From NCBI GenBank assembly GCA_040510375.1, contig JBEVJC010000008.1:186001-250000 (forward strand): 64,000 nucleotides of DNA, written 5' to 3'. How positions within the stretch are numbered: the first letter of the stretch is position 1; the number at the start of each line of letters is the position of its first letter. Shown here in pieces: positions 1-9,007 of this stretch. Under the pieces are notes generated by a model, which saw only the letters and a list, made by a program, of their open reading frames with translations, searched no databases and was not told the origin of the DNA. A program made the translations under genes and the position numbers. Source of the DNA: JBEVJC01 sp040510375. GTDB taxonomy: Bacteria; Bacteroidota; Bacteroidia; Chitinophagales; Chitinophagaceae.

Positions 1-285
1 AATGCCATTGACCATGAACTGCATATTGTGACCCTGCTGCACAAACTGGCTGGGACCATAGGCCAGAAGTTTTTCAATATCATCTCCCACCTCACCGATA
101 CCTGGTAGAAAAATGATTACCGGGTAACGGAGATTACCGGAATTATAGTCATCCGGAAGATGCACGTATGCATTCCAGCCATTGATCCTGGTTTCAAACT
201 GTTGCGCATCCAACCTGTTTATCGAAACCAATAACAGGAAGGATGCTAAGAGCCATATCCGGTAAGCATAATTTTGCGCTGCCAT
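1..285 (-). CDS. Secreted alpha/beta-hydrolase (esterase/depolymerase-like), N-terminal fragment cut by window edge
   Basis: An open frame of 95 codons starts with ATG at 285 and runs off the left edge, so only the N-terminus is seen. Residues 1-27 form a signal peptide (hydrophobic ASFLLLVS core, then RLDAQ). The mature part reads NGWNAYVHLPDDY, then RYPVIIFLPGIGEVGDD, which is the first strand and oxyanion loop of secreted esterase/PHB-depolymerase-like hydrolases. The same block (TYPIMIFFHGIGEAADE) occurs near the N-terminus of the 2189-residue protein at 18653-25222, so the two look like distant paralogues. The serine, acid and histidine of the triad lie outside the window. Secretion is inferred from the signal peptide; a T9SS tail cannot be checked. 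Confidence 0.72.
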   Translation of the reverse strand, partial: MAAQNYAYRIWLLASFLLLVSINRLDAQQFETRINGWNAYVHLPDDYNSGNLRYPVIIFLPGIGEVGDDIEKLLAYGPSQFVQQGHNMQFMVNGI

Positions 286-1030
286 AGAAGCTTTCGCTTT
301 GATAGTTCATTTTGCCCATAGAACACATGTATCCACTTCAGGGCAAATTCAATAAGTCCATTAAATAATTAAATCCAGTAGGCAAGTAATCCGGATTAGA
401 ACATCACTGCCGATGCCGCAACCGGTTGGAATTAACAGTTTAAAAGGGAGGGGGAAGAAGGTCGGTTCATGGTATTGGACAAATCAACAGAATTGTCGTG
501 TCAACTGATGTAAATCTGTATAAGCATTATAAAAGAGTACTTATTCAAGGGATTATGCTTAAAATTCATCTTTCAGGTATTAGTTTTTAACAAAAACTAT
601 ACCGCAAACACAGGACGCGAATATATCGGATTTGCTGTTTGATTTGTGCCAGGTTTGTTAAAGACTTATTCACAGTATTCTGTGAATGATCTGGAAAAAT
701 CCAAAAACAATGTCCAAACATTGTCATTGGAATTGTAAAGCGGTAATTCGAAATAAGTAGTTTTATTTAATAATTGTTTAAGACACAATTTGTTAGGCGG
801 GGGAAATCAGGGAAGAATCAGAACCTTTTTTTTTGAGGTTTCTACAAGATTTTCTTTAAAAGTTAAAAAGTTTCAATATTTTTAAACTCGCTTTCTCCCC
901 TTTTACTCCCCATATCCTTACAAAGACATTTAATCTAACCCCACGTAATTCCACCACTTAGCGGAAATCCAAGGCCTGTTTACCTATACGGATTCTAAAC
1001 ATAACTTCTGCCAGTCAAAAATTTTCTTCA
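286..1030. other. AT-rich divergent intergenic region (745 bp)
   Basis: No plausible gene is seen here. It separates the leftward hydrolase from the rightward T9SS protein and must hold both promoters. Two hairpin-forming sequences are visible: TAGTTTTT-AAC-AAAAACTA at 581-599, and the palindrome ATTCACAG-TATT-CTGTGAAT at 668-687. Neither has a clear T-run, so they look more like protein-binding sites than terminators. A weak promoter match is listed separately at 979-1009. Confidence 0.6.
979..1009 (+). promoter_or_regulatory. Weak Bacteroidota-type promoter candidate for the 951-residue T9SS protein
   Basis: TTTA (979-982), 19 bases, then TAACTTCT (1002-1009), compared with the consensus TTTG-N19-TAnnTTTG. 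The spacing is exact but both boxes deviate. The start codon lies 21 bases further on. Confidence 0.25.
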
Positions 1031-3886
1031 ATGAAATTTAAATCTACCTGCGTGGCATTGCTTGTCGCACTCCTCTTCATGTCCCCTTCGCTGTATGCCC
1101 AGCCTAATGTCGGGGACTATCAATCTGTTTCAACTGGTCTCTGGGCAACAACATCCAACTGGGAACGTTGGGACGGAGAAAGCTGGATAACCCCTTCACC
1201 TGCACCAACCTCGGCAGATGGAGTGATCACCATCCTTGCCACCCATGTAATAACAGTTGGTACTGCCACCAATGCAGATCAATTGGTAGTTGATGGTACA
1301 CTCCAGGTTAATTCGACATTTACCATCAACGATGGTACGGACACTGATCTCTCGGTTAATGGTTTGCTGGTTCTGCAGGGAACATTAACGGCGGGTACCG
1401 GTACACCGGCAGGTACACTTTCTGGTTCAATGAACTGGACTGGTGGCACACTGGCGTTACCCCTTACAGTTGCTGTTGGTGGTACTTTGGATATCAACAC
1501 CAATAACAAGACACTAGCCACTACGCTTACCAATAACGGAACCATTACCTGGTCAGCATCGACGATTGCCTTCAATAATGGCACCCTTACCAACAATGCA
1601 ACTTTTTCTGCGACCGGCGCCACTGCATTCAATACCACAGCCGGTACCAATCTGTTCAACAACAGCGCAACCGGAACATTTACCAAGTCGGCTTCGGCGC
1701 TTAATATCGCATTTAATATCCCTGTTGATAATGCAGGAACCATCGATATAGAAGCGGGTGGAGTCACGAGTGCCACCGCAAATGGCGCATTCACCAATTC
1801 TGGTTCGATCAATGTAGACGCCGGTACAACCCTTACACTTTCCGGTACGCTGGCAGGTGGTAATAACTTTAATGCGGGCACTGTCTTAAGCGGAACGGGT
1901 ACCATAACCAGCAACTCGAACACGAATGTCAATCTAACACTGGCCATACCCGCGGGATTGACCTTTGTCGCTTCAGGTACACAAATCCTGGCTGGGTCGG
2001 GTAATTTATCAGTAACGGGAATCCTTCAGCTGGGAACAGGAACGGTTTCGGTTCCTGTGACGATCAATGCAGCCGGAAACCTCAATTTCGTAACGGGACT
2101 CAGGAATTTTACAAATGCAAACCTCACCAATAATGGGACGGTGACCTGGACGGCCGGAAGTATAAACCTGAATACCGCCGTTATTACCAACAACGGTCTC
2201 TTTACGGTTGCCGGTACAGGTGATCTTACCATCGCGACAAGTACCATCAATGCTTTTGATAATGAAGGACAATTTGTAAAAACAAGTGCTACTACAACCA
2301 ATATTACCAGCGTACCATTCACCAATGCCGGAACCATCCAGATTGATGCCGGGATTTTGAATAAAAACGGAATCAATACAGTTGGATTTACAAATTCAGG
2401 TACATTCAATATTGCAAGCGGTGCAAGTTTTACTTATTCAGTTGGAGGAGTATCCGGACTATTGGTGCTGAACACCGGTACGGTCCTGACCGGGGCTGGA
2501 ACCTTCCGTACCATCTCCACTACCCAGATCAATCTTGCCCTGACAGTTCCCTCAACCTTACTTTTTGAAGTTGGGATCGGAGTCACTGTACAGACTGTTT
2601 CAGGTACAGGGTCACTTACAATTGGTGGCATCATGAACTGGGGAGGAGGTACTTTTGCCATACCGCTGACGATTGCCACCGGTGCTACCTTGAATTCATC
2701 GGCCGGAAAAAATTTGAACTCAACATTAACCATTAATGGTACCGTCAATCTTACGGATCCTACAAACGGAAGTATTGCATTACTGAATGCTACCATTACG
2801 AATAATGGAACGATCAATGATAATTTTTTAGCCGACAGGGCATTTACCAATTCAGGTGGTACCAACATAATTACAAATAACGGAACCTATTATAAAGCAA
2901 ATGCAGGTACAACCACCACTTTCAATAGCCTGATCGCAGTTACCAACAGCGCGTCGGGTGTATTTTCCGGACAGGGTACCATCACCTTTGCCGGTACTAT
3001 TTCAAATGCGGGAATAATAGCTCCGGGTGAAGGCACTACTCCTGCCCTGCTGAATACTACATTGAATGCAGTCAATAACCAGGCAACAACACTCCGCTTC
3101 AGGATCAAGGACGCAGGTGGTGAAGGTGTTGGGCATGATAAATTAAACCTGACCGGTTCTGTTAATATAAACTCGGCAAGTCTTGTAATCGTTGACTTCC
3201 CTCCTGCACCATTCCCGGCCAGTTATACTATTATTGAAGTACCCGGGGGAAGCACCATAACAGGAGAATTCGCCGGTATTTCTATGCCGCCCCAGTATAC
3301 GATTACGTACAATCCAACAACGGTTGTTGTAAACAAGATTGCTTCTACATTACCCGTGGTCTGGGGAATATTCAATGCGGAAGTCAATAACACCAGGGTG
3401 GATCTCAAATGGAGTACATTACAGGAAGAAAACACCTCTCATTTCCTTGTTCAGCATTCAGTCGATGGTGCTAATTATTCTACAATTGCAACACTGCCTG
3501 CACAAGGCTTCAGCGGCTCGGAAGTATTTTACAAGGCTACCCATAATTCACCTGATCTGAAACGTACTAATTTTTATCGTATAAGCCAGGTTGATATTGA
3601 CGGGAAATCAAAATATTCAGTAGTACGGCCAGTCAGGTTCGAAGGTGGAAAGGCAGTAGCGGTAATCGCCACACCAAATCCGGTTGTTACAAAAATGCAG
3701 TTATTCATCCAGGCAGATAACCTGAAACTGGTATTGAGCGGACCAACAGGAACTATACTGAATATATACCAGTTCCAGAAAGGAACTCACCAGGTTTCAC
3801 TCGAGCACCTGCCAGCTGGTAACTATCACCTGGGTGTATATGATAAGAAAGAACGGATCGATGTGCTGAAGATTATCAAACTTTAA
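1031..3886 (+). CDS. Large secreted repeat protein with T9SS type A sorting tail
   Basis: 951 residues. A signal peptide covers about residues 1-23 (LLVALLFMSPSLYAQ). Residues ~30-770 are low-complexity beta-repeats built on motifs such as 'LTNNGTITW', 'FTNSGTFNI' and 'GTLAGG', rich in Thr, Asn and Gly and lacking Cys; this resembles autotransporter/filamentous-haemagglutinin-like beta-solenoids. A compact beta-sandwich follows at ~775-870 (VVWGIFNAEV..VDLKWSTLQEENTSHFLVQHSVDG..), a fibronectin-like module common just before T9SS tails. The last ~75 residues (TPNPV...LPAGNYHLGVYDKKERIDVLKIIKL) are a type A sorting domain. The product is therefore inferred to cross the outer membrane by T9SS and remain on the surface or be released. 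No enzymatic motif is seen; an adhesin or matrix role is inference. It converges on 3974-7384. Confidence 0.85.
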   Translation: MKFKSTCVALLVALLFMSPSLYAQPNVGDYQSVSTGLWATTSNWERWDGESWITPSPAPTSADGVITILATHVITVGTATNADQLVVDGTLQVNSTFTINDGTDTDLSVNGLLVLQGTLTAGTGTPAGTLSGSMNWTGGTLALPLTVAVGGTLDINTNNKTLATTLTNNGTITWSASTIAFNNGTLTNNATFSATGATAFNTTAGTNLFNNSATGTFTKSASALNIAFNIPVDNAGTIDIEAGGVTSATANGAFTNSGSINVDAGTTLTLSGTLAGGNNFNAGTVLSGTGTITSNSNTNVNLTLAIPAGLTFVASGTQILAGSGNLSVTGILQLGTGTVSVPVTINAAGNLNFVTGLRNFTNANLTNNGTVTWTAGSINLNTAVITNNGLFTVAGTGDLTIATSTINAFDNEGQFVKTSATTTNITSVPFTNAGTIQIDAGILNKNGINTVGFTNSGTFNIASGASFTYSVGGVSGLLVLNTGTVLTGAGTFRTISTTQINLALTVPSTLLFEVGIGVTVQTVSGTGSLTIGGIMNWGGGTFAIPLTIATGATLNSSAGKNLNSTLTINGTVNLTDPTNGSIALLNATITNNGTINDNFLADRAFTNSGGTNIITNNGTYYKANAGTTTTFNSLIAVTNSASGVFSGQGTITFAGTISNAGIIAPGEGTTPALLNTTLNAVNNQATTLRFRIKDAGGEGVGHDKLNLTGSVNINSASLVIVDFPPAPFPASYTIIEVPGGSTITGEFAGISMPPQYTITYNPTTVVVNKIASTLPVVWGIFNAEVNNTRVDLKWSTLQEENTSHFLVQHSVDGANYSTIATLPAQGFSGSEVFYKATHNSPDLKRTNFYRISQVDIDGKSKYSVVRPVRFEGGKAVAVIATPNPVVTKMQLFIQADNLKLVLSGPTGTILNIYQFQKGTHQVSLEHLPAGNYHLGVYDKKERIDVLKIIKL

Positions 3887-3920
3887 TAAATACCTGTTGA
3901 ACTAACAGATTCATTTAATA

Positions 3921-3958
3921 AAAAATGCTCCCTGATCTGGCTTTCAGGGAGCATTTTT
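3921..3958. terminator. Bidirectional intrinsic terminator
   Basis: A perfect 15-bp stem (AAAAATGCTCCCTGA, 3921-3935, with TCAGGGAGCATTTTT, 3944-3958) closes an 8-base loop. It has T-runs on both strands and lies between convergent stop codons at 3886 and 3974. Confidence 0.93.
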
Positions 3959-3973
3959 TTGGCATATTTTTTA

Positions 3974-6900
3974 TCAGTGTTTAACGAGTCTCGATGTATA
4001 CCGGTGGTTGAGATCGACGGTGGTTACCACGATGTACAATCCGGCAGGCAGCGAAGAAACATCAAGATTCCTCGTCACCGATGGTTGGTCGCGTAGAAAT
4101 TTTTCTTCGTGAACAATTCTTAAGGCAAGGTCATAGATCACAATACTGGTAGCACTCATCATTGTATTGGCATCGATCTGAAGGGTTACGTTGCCTGTTG
4201 TCGGGTTCGGGAAAAGTGATGTGGTAGAAGCTTTAGCTCCCCTTACTTTTATTTCCACTGTATCTGCAACACTCGCTCCCAGGTTGTCCCATACTTTTAA
4301 TTCCAGCAGGTAAGTTCCTTCCTGCAGTCCGATCAGGGATGCATTCAGCGATGACGCCCCCATCAGGTCAATATATTCCTTTGTTCCGACAATTGTCCAC
4401 TCTGACCGCACAATCCTTCCGTCGGCATCAGTAGCAGAACCTTTAAGTTCAGCCATTGATGTTGGTAACAGTATTACCTGGTCATCTCCTGCATCTGCCA
4501 CTGGTGGTATATTGGGTACTGCTGGTACAGCGTGAACTGTAACTCTGATAGTATCCACATCATTCGCAGCATCATTGTCTTCCACACGCAACTCAAATTC
4601 ATATATTCCTTCAGCAAGTCCTGAAACCACAGTCTGCACTGAAGATGGTGATGTAATGCTGAAACCGGCAGGACCACTTACATTTCTCCATCCATACCGG
4701 GTGATGGTTCCATCGGAGTCGGTACTGCCGGATCCTGAAAGCAAAACCATATTGATCGGAAGTGTTACCGTTTTATCAGCACCAGCTGCGGCGGTTGGCC
4801 GGTTATTGGCAGGTTCTGCAGCGTTATTAACAAGGACGGATATCGTATCAGCACTGCTTGCTCCGTTATTATCAGTGACCAGTAACCGGAACCGGTAAGT
4901 ACCCGCCACAAGATTTTCAACATTGGTAGAAACCTGTGCCGGAGTAGTGAAGCGGTACGAACCCGGGCCTTCGATCTTGCTCCATTGATAGGCTACAATC
5001 TCTCCATCAGCATCACTGCTTGCGATTCCGCTCAGGGCGAAGCTGTTGACGGGTATTGTAATCTGGCCATCTTTCCCGGCATTGGCCACCGGCGATTTAT
5101 TTGGAACCGCAGGTGGTGATTGCACGGTTACCTTTACTGTATCGGCATCTATAAGATTGCCGTTATCGCGAACTTCGAGACGGAATAAATAAATTCCGGT
5201 CGTCAGATCCGTAACAGTGGTTTGCTTCGCAGCAGGCTGCCCGATCCTGAAACCTGCAGGACCTTCAACTTTAGACCAGCTGTATGATATAATTTCTCCA
5301 TCCGGATCCGTACTGGCTGAACCGTCCAGTTCACTGGCAGATACGGGTAGTGTTATGTACTTGTCATTCCCTGCGTGTGCTGTAGGTGGAATATTCGCAG
5401 GTGGGACTGCAGCTTTTACCAGGATTGAAAGGGTATCACTGCCTGTTGCTCCGTCATCATCGGTCACAAGTATACGGAACCGGTAGGTGCCGGCTTCCAG
5501 GTCACCGATAGTGGTCTGTATAGCCCCTGGAGAGGCAATGGTATAGCTGGCAGGACCATCTACCTTAAACCAGCTGTAAGATGCGATCTGTCCGTCGTTG
5601 TCGGTACTGCCCGAGGCAGATACTGTTACCGACTTTACCGGTAACGTTATCACCTGGTCGGCTCCAGCTTTGGCAACCGGTGCAATATTCGGGGTTGCTG
5701 TTGGATTAAGCCTGCTGAACAACCAGTCCAGTGCTTCTTTTGAAGTTGTAAATGTATCAATTGCCGCTCCCTGTTTTACTTCTATCCGGAAACCTGTTTG
5801 TGGAGCACCAATATTACGCACTTCCACCGGGAATGAGGTCCTGAGCTGGTTACCGGTAATTGCATCACCCGCATTGGTGACGATTGTCTGGGCAAGGGTC
5901 TTGCTGGGCTCAATCACATAGTTGTCCCTGATCACCCCCGGAAGGGCACGCTTATCATTATTCGCATGGAATATGGCGCGGTTGCCAAATGCTGCCAGGA
6001 TATTATCACGGACATTAAGTTTCATCGGAGGAAGCATACCTGGTGTCCCTGCTTCGAGGATATTGGTAGTGATACCATTGACATAAATTCCTGTTGCGGT
6101 AGTTTCTCCCACAAAATTGTGATAGATATCAGTCTGGCCATAACCAAGCACACCAATGGCCGCAGAGGTTCCTTTATATAAAAGGTTATTAAAAATCTTA
6201 CCAGTGCAGTTACCACCCAGTAAAAGCCCCCAGTCCTGTGAGGATGCCGCAACCGTAGCCGAGTTCATTATTACGTTATCATGCATTTCCACATACCGCG
6301 CCGAGGAAGTCTGCATCGGATCCCAGCCCGTGCTGTCGATAAAGTTGTTATAAATGAATACTGAATCCATCCGTAAAGTCGGACCATCATTACCAGCCTG
6401 TGAGGTTCCGCTTTGTGATGTATGGCCAATATACATTCCTTCTGTACCGGTGATATTGTGGAAATAGTTGTCGTGGATACTGATGTTTTTCATGATGAAG
6501 TTATCATATACGGTCCACGCATAACTTGAATCGGAATAGACCTTCATCTGCATTCCGAGTGAATTATTTTCAAACAGGCAACCCTTGATCTCCAGGTCGG
6601 TGACCATACTGGTGGAAAGTCCCCAGGCAGTACCGGTCGATTGAAATCCGTACCTGATACCTTTATTTTGCAGGTATGTACCATCAATCACGGCATGGTT
6701 TACTACATTGCTGTCACTTGTGTTGTTTACATTTTTTCCGATATGCCAGCGGTGACCCGCTCCACCTATTTCAACTACCTGCCCATTTGGAACCACAACC
6801 ACCGGACAGCCTGCATCTCCACCGAAATCGCCAAGGTATAAGTACCGGTATTTCCCGCCATTGTTGGGGTTACGGTTAATTTTGATGGTATCTCCACCCT

Positions 6901-7384
6901 GGATATCCATTCCATCGCGGCGCAGGTATGGTTTCATAAGATCTGTCGTATTTGTAGCAGACAAAACCCATACTTTGGGAGCACCGGTTCGACATGGCAC
7001 CCGGTTCTTCTGCTGGTAGTCCACCACGGTTATATTGATCAGGTCGCTCAGTATACTTACACCCAAAACATCAAGTATATCACACCTGAAAGAATAGAAC
7101 CCCGCGGTCAGACCCGTAATCGTTGTTGTTGCTACTGTTGGACTGGCTATCGAAATATTATTGGCGCCCGTGACCTTTGTCCACTTTATTGCTACTGGAT
7201 TACCAACGATCTTTGCAGTCAGTGTAATGCTGGTGGGACTACTCTGTTTTAAAGGGAGAAGCGTGTCTTTTCCGATATTGATACTGACGGGAAGGGCTGA
7301 CTGCGCATTCAACTGGTTTTGCAGGCTGAACATTATTATGCAAAGCATGGCAATGACGACAGGTTTTCGTAGAGGTAGTTTCAT
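3974..7384 (-). CDS. Secreted parallel beta-helix protein with tandem PKD-like repeats and T9SS tail
   Basis: 1136 residues. Domains in order: signal peptide (1-28, LCIIMFSLQNQLNAQ); one PKD-like domain (~30-125); a right-handed beta-helix region (~150-545) with the repetitive N-rich turns of pectate-lyase-like folds (NNSLGMQMKVYSDSS.., MHDNVIMNS.., IFNNLLYKG..); five PKD/K319-type repeats beginning near residues 565, 663, 762, 860 and 957, each opening with '[P]VAxAGxDxxITLP' and containing 'SxDxDGxIxxYxWxKxxGP'; and a type A T9SS sorting domain from ~1053 (LFPNPTTGN...LPAGLYIV). Beta-helix proteins of this family often bind or cleave polysaccharide. No catalytic residues can be assigned, so enzyme versus adhesin is open. 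The EPS locus begins about 300 bp away on the other strand. Confidence 0.85.
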   Translation of the reverse strand: MKLPLRKPVVIAMLCIIMFSLQNQLNAQSALPVSINIGKDTLLPLKQSSPTSITLTAKIVGNPVAIKWTKVTGANNISIASPTVATTTITGLTAGFYSFRCDILDVLGVSILSDLINITVVDYQQKNRVPCRTGAPKVWVLSATNTTDLMKPYLRRDGMDIQGGDTIKINRNPNNGGKYRYLYLGDFGGDAGCPVVVVPNGQVVEIGGAGHRWHIGKNVNNTSDSNVVNHAVIDGTYLQNKGIRYGFQSTGTAWGLSTSMVTDLEIKGCLFENNSLGMQMKVYSDSSYAWTVYDNFIMKNISIHDNYFHNITGTEGMYIGHTSQSGTSQAGNDGPTLRMDSVFIYNNFIDSTGWDPMQTSSARYVEMHDNVIMNSATVAASSQDWGLLLGGNCTGKIFNNLLYKGTSAAIGVLGYGQTDIYHNFVGETTATGIYVNGITTNILEAGTPGMLPPMKLNVRDNILAAFGNRAIFHANNDKRALPGVIRDNYVIEPSKTLAQTIVTNAGDAITGNQLRTSFPVEVRNIGAPQTGFRIEVKQGAAIDTFTTSKEALDWLFSRLNPTATPNIAPVAKAGADQVITLPVKSVTVSASGSTDNDGQIASYSWFKVDGPASYTIASPGAIQTTIGDLEAGTYRFRILVTDDDGATGSDTLSILVKAAVPPANIPPTAHAGNDKYITLPVSASELDGSASTDPDGEIISYSWSKVEGPAGFRIGQPAAKQTTVTDLTTGIYLFRLEVRDNGNLIDADTVKVTVQSPPAVPNKSPVANAGKDGQITIPVNSFALSGIASSDADGEIVAYQWSKIEGPGSYRFTTPAQVSTNVENLVAGTYRFRLLVTDNNGASSADTISVLVNNAAEPANNRPTAAAGADKTVTLPINMVLLSGSGSTDSDGTITRYGWRNVSGPAGFSITSPSSVQTVVSGLAEGIYEFELRVEDNDAANDVDTIRVTVHAVPAVPNIPPVADAGDDQVILLPTSMAELKGSATDADGRIVRSEWTIVGTKEYIDLMGASSLNASLIGLQEGTYLLELKVWDNLGASVADTVEIKVRGAKASTTSLFPNPTTGNVTLQIDANTMMSATSIVIYDLALRIVHEEKFLRDQPSVTRNLDVSSLPAGLYIVVTTVDLNHRYTSRLVKH

Positions 7385-7774
7385 AGAGATTGAATTTGTA
7401 GGAACAATGCTAAATTATAAGGGAAGGCCGTGCCGTGCAAGAGTATTTTCGGGTTAATATTATCGGGAATCGACGATTGTCCGGACCCGGCTCCTAAGGA
7501 TAATTTACCCGTGGTTTTACGATTTCCCTGTTGTGATTAAGTGTTTACTCTAATCTATTATTAGTCAAAATGTTAATAAGTGCAGATCTGGTTGTGAACA
7601 ATGGTTTCAACCGTTGGAACCTGTCCATACCGGGACGCATTCCCAAACGTGTTTAGTGTTCAGTTAAAGGCCGTATAATTCACCGTTTTTATCCGCTAAT
7701 GCTACTGGTAAAACTTCATTTTGTCAACAGTATATAGCCCATTCCAACATATTTTCTATTATCTTTCGTTCTGT
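7385..7774. other. Divergent intergenic region upstream of the EPS glycosyltransferases
   Basis: This 390-bp stretch holds no convincing gene. It contains an imperfect palindrome at 7603-7621 (GGTTTCAAC, one base, GTTGGAACC; one mismatch between the arms), a possible operator between the beta-helix protein gene and the first GT2. An in-frame TTG at 7721 would extend the downstream gene but is not favoured. Confidence 0.5.
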
Positions 7775-8971
7775 ATGTTTTTACTCAAATTGCTTTTTTT
7801 TATAGGTGTCTTCACTATATTTTACAGCTACGCAGGCTATGGCCTGTTATTATATCTGCTGGTCCGTATTAAAAAAATATTCAGTTCCGCAAAGGCTCCC
7901 TCCGGCGAAACATTTTTACCCCCGGTGACACTGGTAATAGCGGCATACAATGAAGAAGATTTCATATTAAAGAAAATTAAAAACAGCCTGGAACTTGATT
8001 ATCCTTCCGAGCTTTTCCAGATAATCTTTATATCTGACGGGTCAACGGATCAGACAGCAGAAATTATCCGTCAGTATCCGGTGATCAGGCATCTTCACGA
8101 GGAAGGGAGAAATGGAAAAGTGGCTGCAATGCACCGTGCTGTGGGCTTTGTCAATACACCATATATTATTTTTTCCGATGCGAATACATTACTAAATACC
8201 CAAAGCATCCGTAATATCGTCAGGCATTATGAAGACGAACGGGTGGGTGGTGTTGCGGGAGAAAAAAAGATCCTTAGTTCCGGAACCGCAGAAGCAGCGG
8301 AAGCCGGCGAAGGACTTTACTGGAAGTATGAGTCATTCCTGAAAAAACTGGATTCTGATTTTTATACGGTTGTAGGTGCTGCGGGTGAATTATTTTCTGT
8401 CCGGGCCGACCTGTATGAAAACCCCGGCAGGAATATCATCCTTGACGATTTTGTAATCTCACTGCGGATCTGCCAGAAAGGTTACCGCGTAGCCTATGAG
8501 CCCGATGCGTACGCCATGGAAAGTTCATCAACTTCTATTGCCGAAGAAAGTAAAAGGAAGATCCGGATCAGTGCCGGGGCATTCCAGTCAATGGTATTAC
8601 TCTCGCCACTATTGAATGTATTTCGTTTCCCCGTGCTGTCCTTCCAGTACATCTCACACCGGGTGTTGAGATGGACTTTATGCCCGTTGTTCCTTCCGCT
8701 GGTATTTATTACCAATGCATGGCTGGTTATCCTTTCGGCGGGAATGTTCTATCAGTTATTCATGGCTGGACAACTGGTTTTTTACTCACTTGTATTCGCC
8801 GGCTGGTTAATGCAGAACAGTAAAAGGAAAATCAGTATCCTTCATTTTCCCTATTATTTCTTTTTTATCAACTATTCAATCTATCTCGGATTTATCAGGT
8901 ATCTCAAGGGTAAACAAACGGTGCTCTGGGAAAAAGCAGCCCGTTCCAAACATATCGACCCGGCTGTCTGA
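7775..8971 (+). CDS. Membrane-bound family 2 glycosyltransferase
   Basis: 398 residues from the ATG at 7775. A longer frame from TTG at 7721 adds 18 residues ahead of the first membrane helix (MFLLKLLFFIGVFTIFYSYAGY) and is rejected, because homologues start at that helix. A GT-A domain follows: 'PVTLVIAAYNEEDFI', 'IIFISDGSTDQT' (nucleotide-binding DGS) and 'IIFSDANT' in the DxD position. 'LDDFVISLRICQKGYRVAYEP' matches the acceptor/ED motif. The usual QxxRW motif is replaced by 'EESKRKIRIS'. Three or four helices close the protein (~290-385). It probably adds a sugar to a lipid-linked EPS intermediate on the inner face of the cytoplasmic membrane. It is followed 36 bp later by a second GT2, presumably co-transcribed. 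Confidence 0.85.
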   Translation: MFLLKLLFFIGVFTIFYSYAGYGLLLYLLVRIKKIFSSAKAPSGETFLPPVTLVIAAYNEEDFILKKIKNSLELDYPSELFQIIFISDGSTDQTAEIIRQYPVIRHLHEEGRNGKVAAMHRAVGFVNTPYIIFSDANTLLNTQSIRNIVRHYEDERVGGVAGEKKILSSGTAEAAEAGEGLYWKYESFLKKLDSDFYTVVGAAGELFSVRADLYENPGRNIILDDFVISLRICQKGYRVAYEPDAYAMESSSTSIAEESKRKIRISAGAFQSMVLLSPLLNVFRFPVLSFQYISHRVLRWTLCPLFLPLVFITNAWLVILSAGMFYQLFMAGQLVFYSLVFAGWLMQNSKRKISILHFPYYFFFINYSIYLGFIRYLKGKQTVLWEKAARSKHIDPAV

Positions 8972-9007
8972 AAGTATAAACTGCAACTTATCTATTATTT
9001 CTGACCA

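Noticed and set aside
1279..1947. Long open frame of 222 codons on the minus strand inside the T9SS repeat gene
   Set aside because: It is a low-complexity shadow (Val, Pro, Ala-rich) of the Thr/Asn-repeat coding strand, with no domain and no promoter; the plus-strand product has a signal peptide and T9SS tail.
4190..5700. Regularly spaced similar blocks resembling a direct-repeat array
   Set aside because: They encode the PKD-like repeats in one frame and are ~290-300 bp apart, so this is not a CRISPR array.
7721..7774. TTG start extending the first GT2 by 18 residues
   Set aside because: The extension is not family-like, and the ATG at 7775 begins exactly at the first membrane helix.
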